DNA of 64,000 nucleotides, taken from the NCBI GenBank assembly GCA_033002965.1, contig JAURVB010013271.1:1-64000 (forward strand). Reading direction: 5' to 3'. The position numbers were made by a program, and so were the translations under genes. The notes under the pieces were generated by a model. It did not search any database and had not been told where the DNA came from. It worked only from the letters and a program-made list of their open reading frames with translations. The DNA is from Piper betle. Its lineage: Eukaryota > Streptophyta > Magnoliopsida > Piperales > Piperaceae. Of the stretch, positions 61,801 to 64,000 are shown one piece after another (the stretch's first letter is position 1; each line of letters begins with the position of its first letter).

Positions 61801-63860
61801 CCTTAGAGCTTTTTAAAAAGAATGAATTGAGGATTTTCAACAATGTGGGTAGACCATATAGGTTGTACGATAGCTTTGATTGAGCCACTTTAAGCGACAT
61901 AGTATAGAAGCGGAATAGTTTTGAACCAAAGAGCGGACAGTCTTCGAACTTCAAGAGAATAGGAGAATAATCAAAGGATCCAGGAAGGAGACAATTGATA
62001 TACCCGTTGGAAATTTTGTCATCCAAAGATCAATGCAAAGGCCTTTGTCAAGTTTCCTGTAAACAATAGTATCATAAATATGCTTGTTACTCCACGTAAA
62101 ATTAAAATTGGAAGGAATATTAATGAGATCCGCTGAAAAGATGAAATTATTAAATTGCTCAAGATGCTAATGGGAACATCAATACCACCCAGACGCTCAT
62201 TATTACTTCTAATACAGTTAAAATCGCCCATGAGGATCCAAGGAAGCTGAATAGAGGGTTTAGCATATAAAAGACTTTGTCATAACTTTTGTCTCTTTTT
62301 GTATGGGTTTGAAGTATAGACCATGGTGAAGTAAAAATTAAAGCCATCCCGAATGTTCAACACTCGACAGTGGATAAATGGATCACTCTTTTGTAGCTTA
62401 AAGACTTTAAAAATTATAGGGTTTCACTAAATTAGAATGCTACCGTAGGGATCTAAAGAATAATTATGTTCAATTTATCATCTTCTAATAAAACCTCTTT
62501 AGAGCTTACAAAAATGTGTTGCTATAATTTTTGTCTCACATAAACCAAAAAGGGCTTTATTTTCTTGCATTGCTAAATTTGAGACATCCAACCTCTTTGC
62601 TCGATGGGAGAGGCCACGAGTATTCTAAGCTCCCAAACTAGCCATAAAGAAAGATTGGGCTTGTCCCCTTTGTTTCAACAACCACCTTGGATTTTGAAAC
62701 TCGAGTCGACTTTATATGGTTTTTTGAGTAGATTTTCAATACTTGAGAAATTTTATGGTTTCGGACTGATTTGTTATGTGCCACCACATTCCACCCATTT
62801 TTTTTATTTTCGTGATCAAAGAGAGAAGCCGCAATCTCTTTTGGGGGATACTTGGTTAAATGTAAATCTAAGCGTCACATTGTGGGTTTCGGAGGGACAT
62901 TATGAACTAGAGCAAGTAGGGGGTCAGCATAAGCGGGTGATAATGAAAGAATCTATTAGTTTTTATTTTGCTCACTATTTAAAGTGTAAGAGTCGGTAGA
63001 CAAAGAAGTATGCAATGAAGGGAGATCAGTTTGAGGAACATTTGAAGTATGAACAACTTGCCATTCTTGTCATGTTGGGCAATAGAGTCTGGATGATCAA
63101 AACAATTACATTTGAGTAAAATTTAGGCTTCCATTCATAATCTACCTTTTGGTCGAAAGAGGAGACATCATTTGCTCAAGTATAATTAATTTTCACATAT
63201 ACTTGAGCGAAAGCAAGCTGGGTTCTATTCATGGTTGCTCTATCAGCAAATAGCGGGATCGCCAAAGTACTAGTCAACATTGATAAACTTTCATCCCCGA
63301 AATATTGGATTGGAAGCCCGGGAAATTTAATCCATATGAGAACTAACTTTAGTAACTCTCGAGTTGGCCGAATACCCAGACGCCATTTTCGAAGAATAAC
63401 GGGTGGGCCACCCATAATCCATGATGAGTGAAAAATATTCTCACAATCCTCAAAAAAATTTGAATAAGAAGAAACCGTCGGCTAGAGATTGTATTTCAAA
63501 AGTTCAAGAAAGCTTAACTTTTTCAACATGGTTTGGAACCACACAAAGGGCGTTTGCCCATCATATAGCCAACAAGAGTATTTTTCCTTTACTCACTCTC
63601 TTTGTTGAAGTATGGTTTTGGGAATAATAATAGTTATTTTCTCTCTCAAATCAGCATGAAAGTTTAGAGAAGTAGAAAATGGGCATTAGTGGGATAAAAT
63701 GTTTGCTCACAAAGATTTATTTTGAGGAAAATCTATGAGGATGAACTTTGGAATAGATTTAAAAAGGCTCATTTGAAGGTTGGGCGGAGCAACCGGGAGG
63801 GATGGGCGGAGCAGGCTGGGGCGATGGAGGGCGAGACAGCGAGTAGGGGGTTTGATTATT
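58889..63860 (-). mobile_element. Near-full-length, inactivated L1-type LINE
   Basis: Reading on the minus strand from 63860: a C-rich 5' region; an ORF1-type DUF4283 domain (63415-63176, WIKFPGLPIQYFGDESLSML); an endonuclease with VYTSNPYKKRQKL near 62310, MGDFNCIRSNNERLGG at 62231-62184, and PGSFDYSPILLKF near 61980; reverse transcriptase with SERNRNSQFFHSTVVSHILR at 61580-61521, VDWRKAFDKV near 60800, and LIFDNDLLTFF near 60480; then RYLMPLSSKKF near 60290 and a decayed 3' part. The catalytic box expected as xADD reads DND, and stops interrupt several places, so it is dead. The 3' end abuts a T-run near 58889. Confidence 0.88.
61054..61275 (-). repeat. In-frame 111-bp tandem duplication in the LINE reverse transcriptase
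   Basis: Two copies of about 111 bp (37 codons) start with AGTGCCTCTTGGAGTAGTTT at 61054 and 61165. On the minus strand each encodes a variant of FKQGKLLQEALDDFIK. The length, a multiple of three, keeps the frame. The copies differ at several sites, so the duplication is not recent. Confidence 0.85.
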
Positions 63861-64000
63861 AATTTTCAACTCGAAATGCTTGTAATAAGTGGTAAACATC
63901 TAAATAATTAGTTATTGACATCGATATTTTCTGATATCCAATGTTTCCGAATATATTTTGAATCTTCTCAAGGATCTCTCTTTTTGCCATCCTAGAGGAA
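63861..64000. other. Window end, no gene recognised
   Basis: Short AT-rich stretch beyond the apparent LINE 5' end. No exon of the WD40 gene is visible, so intron 7 presumably continues past the window. Confidence 0.4.

Overview
This window looks like gene-poor, transposon-packed nuclear DNA of a flowering plant. The evidence is initiator-tRNA-primed LTR retrotransposons, a chromodomain-bearing Ty3/gypsy integrase remnant, a plant L1-type LINE with a DUF4283-like ORF1, a TRIM element, a short hAT-type DNA element, and one intron-rich WD40 gene. Long LTRs (over 2 kb) on Tekay/Del-like chromoviruses are known from lilies and other monocots. A monocot is therefore plausible, but the sequence does not prove it. 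No prokaryotic gene, rRNA, tRNA gene or CRISPR array was seen. Family letters below are mine: A and B are large related Ty3/gypsy LTR families, C is an unclassified repeat, and D is a third LTR family with an Athila/Tat-like polypurine tract.

Layout. 1-1500: short tandem repeats and family C debris. 1504-2413: decayed Tekay-type integrase plus chromodomain, then its polypurine tract and 3' LTR, which is split by solo LTR A1 (2793-5719). 6873-11988: a B-family LTR split by A2 (7060-9870). 13017-20709: element B1 (+), with 5' LTR, primer site, about 4 kb of internal DNA without recognisable gag-pol, polypurine tract and truncated 3' LTR. 20710-21956: a truncated D element. 21957-35341: a second B element (B2, minus strand), tail-to-tail with B1. 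B2 is interrupted by a three-LTR TRIM (24470-25379), solo LTR A3 (25460-28320) and solo LTR D2 (32636-33789). 36095-37319: solo LTR D3. 38673-40809: solo B-like LTR. 41298-42264: hAT-like element. 44140-46770: two oppositely oriented A-like LTR fragments.

47021-54591 holds the only convincing host gene, a plant TBL2-like protein: an N-terminal membrane segment followed by WD40 repeats. Seven exons join in frame with canonical splice sites. The C-terminal exons are not found and probably lie beyond the right edge. The open frame of exon 1 has no ATG. Its introns carry a copia gag fragment, tandem repeats, two LINE copies and a small gypsy element, so intron 7 exceeds 9.4 kb.

Four solo LTRs (A3 CTATC, D2 GTAGG, D3 ATAAC, B5 CTCTT) and the TRIM (TGCCC) have perfect 5-bp target duplications, and the hAT element has an 8-bp duplication matching at 7 positions. 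This gives a readable nesting order and shows that LTR-LTR recombination has removed many element interiors. The least expected features are the triple-LTR TRIM, a conserved hairpin motif near the 3' end of all the large LTRs, the GC-rich gene-like core of family A, and the missing start codon of the WD40 gene. All boundaries were read by eye, and no alignments or database searches were run.
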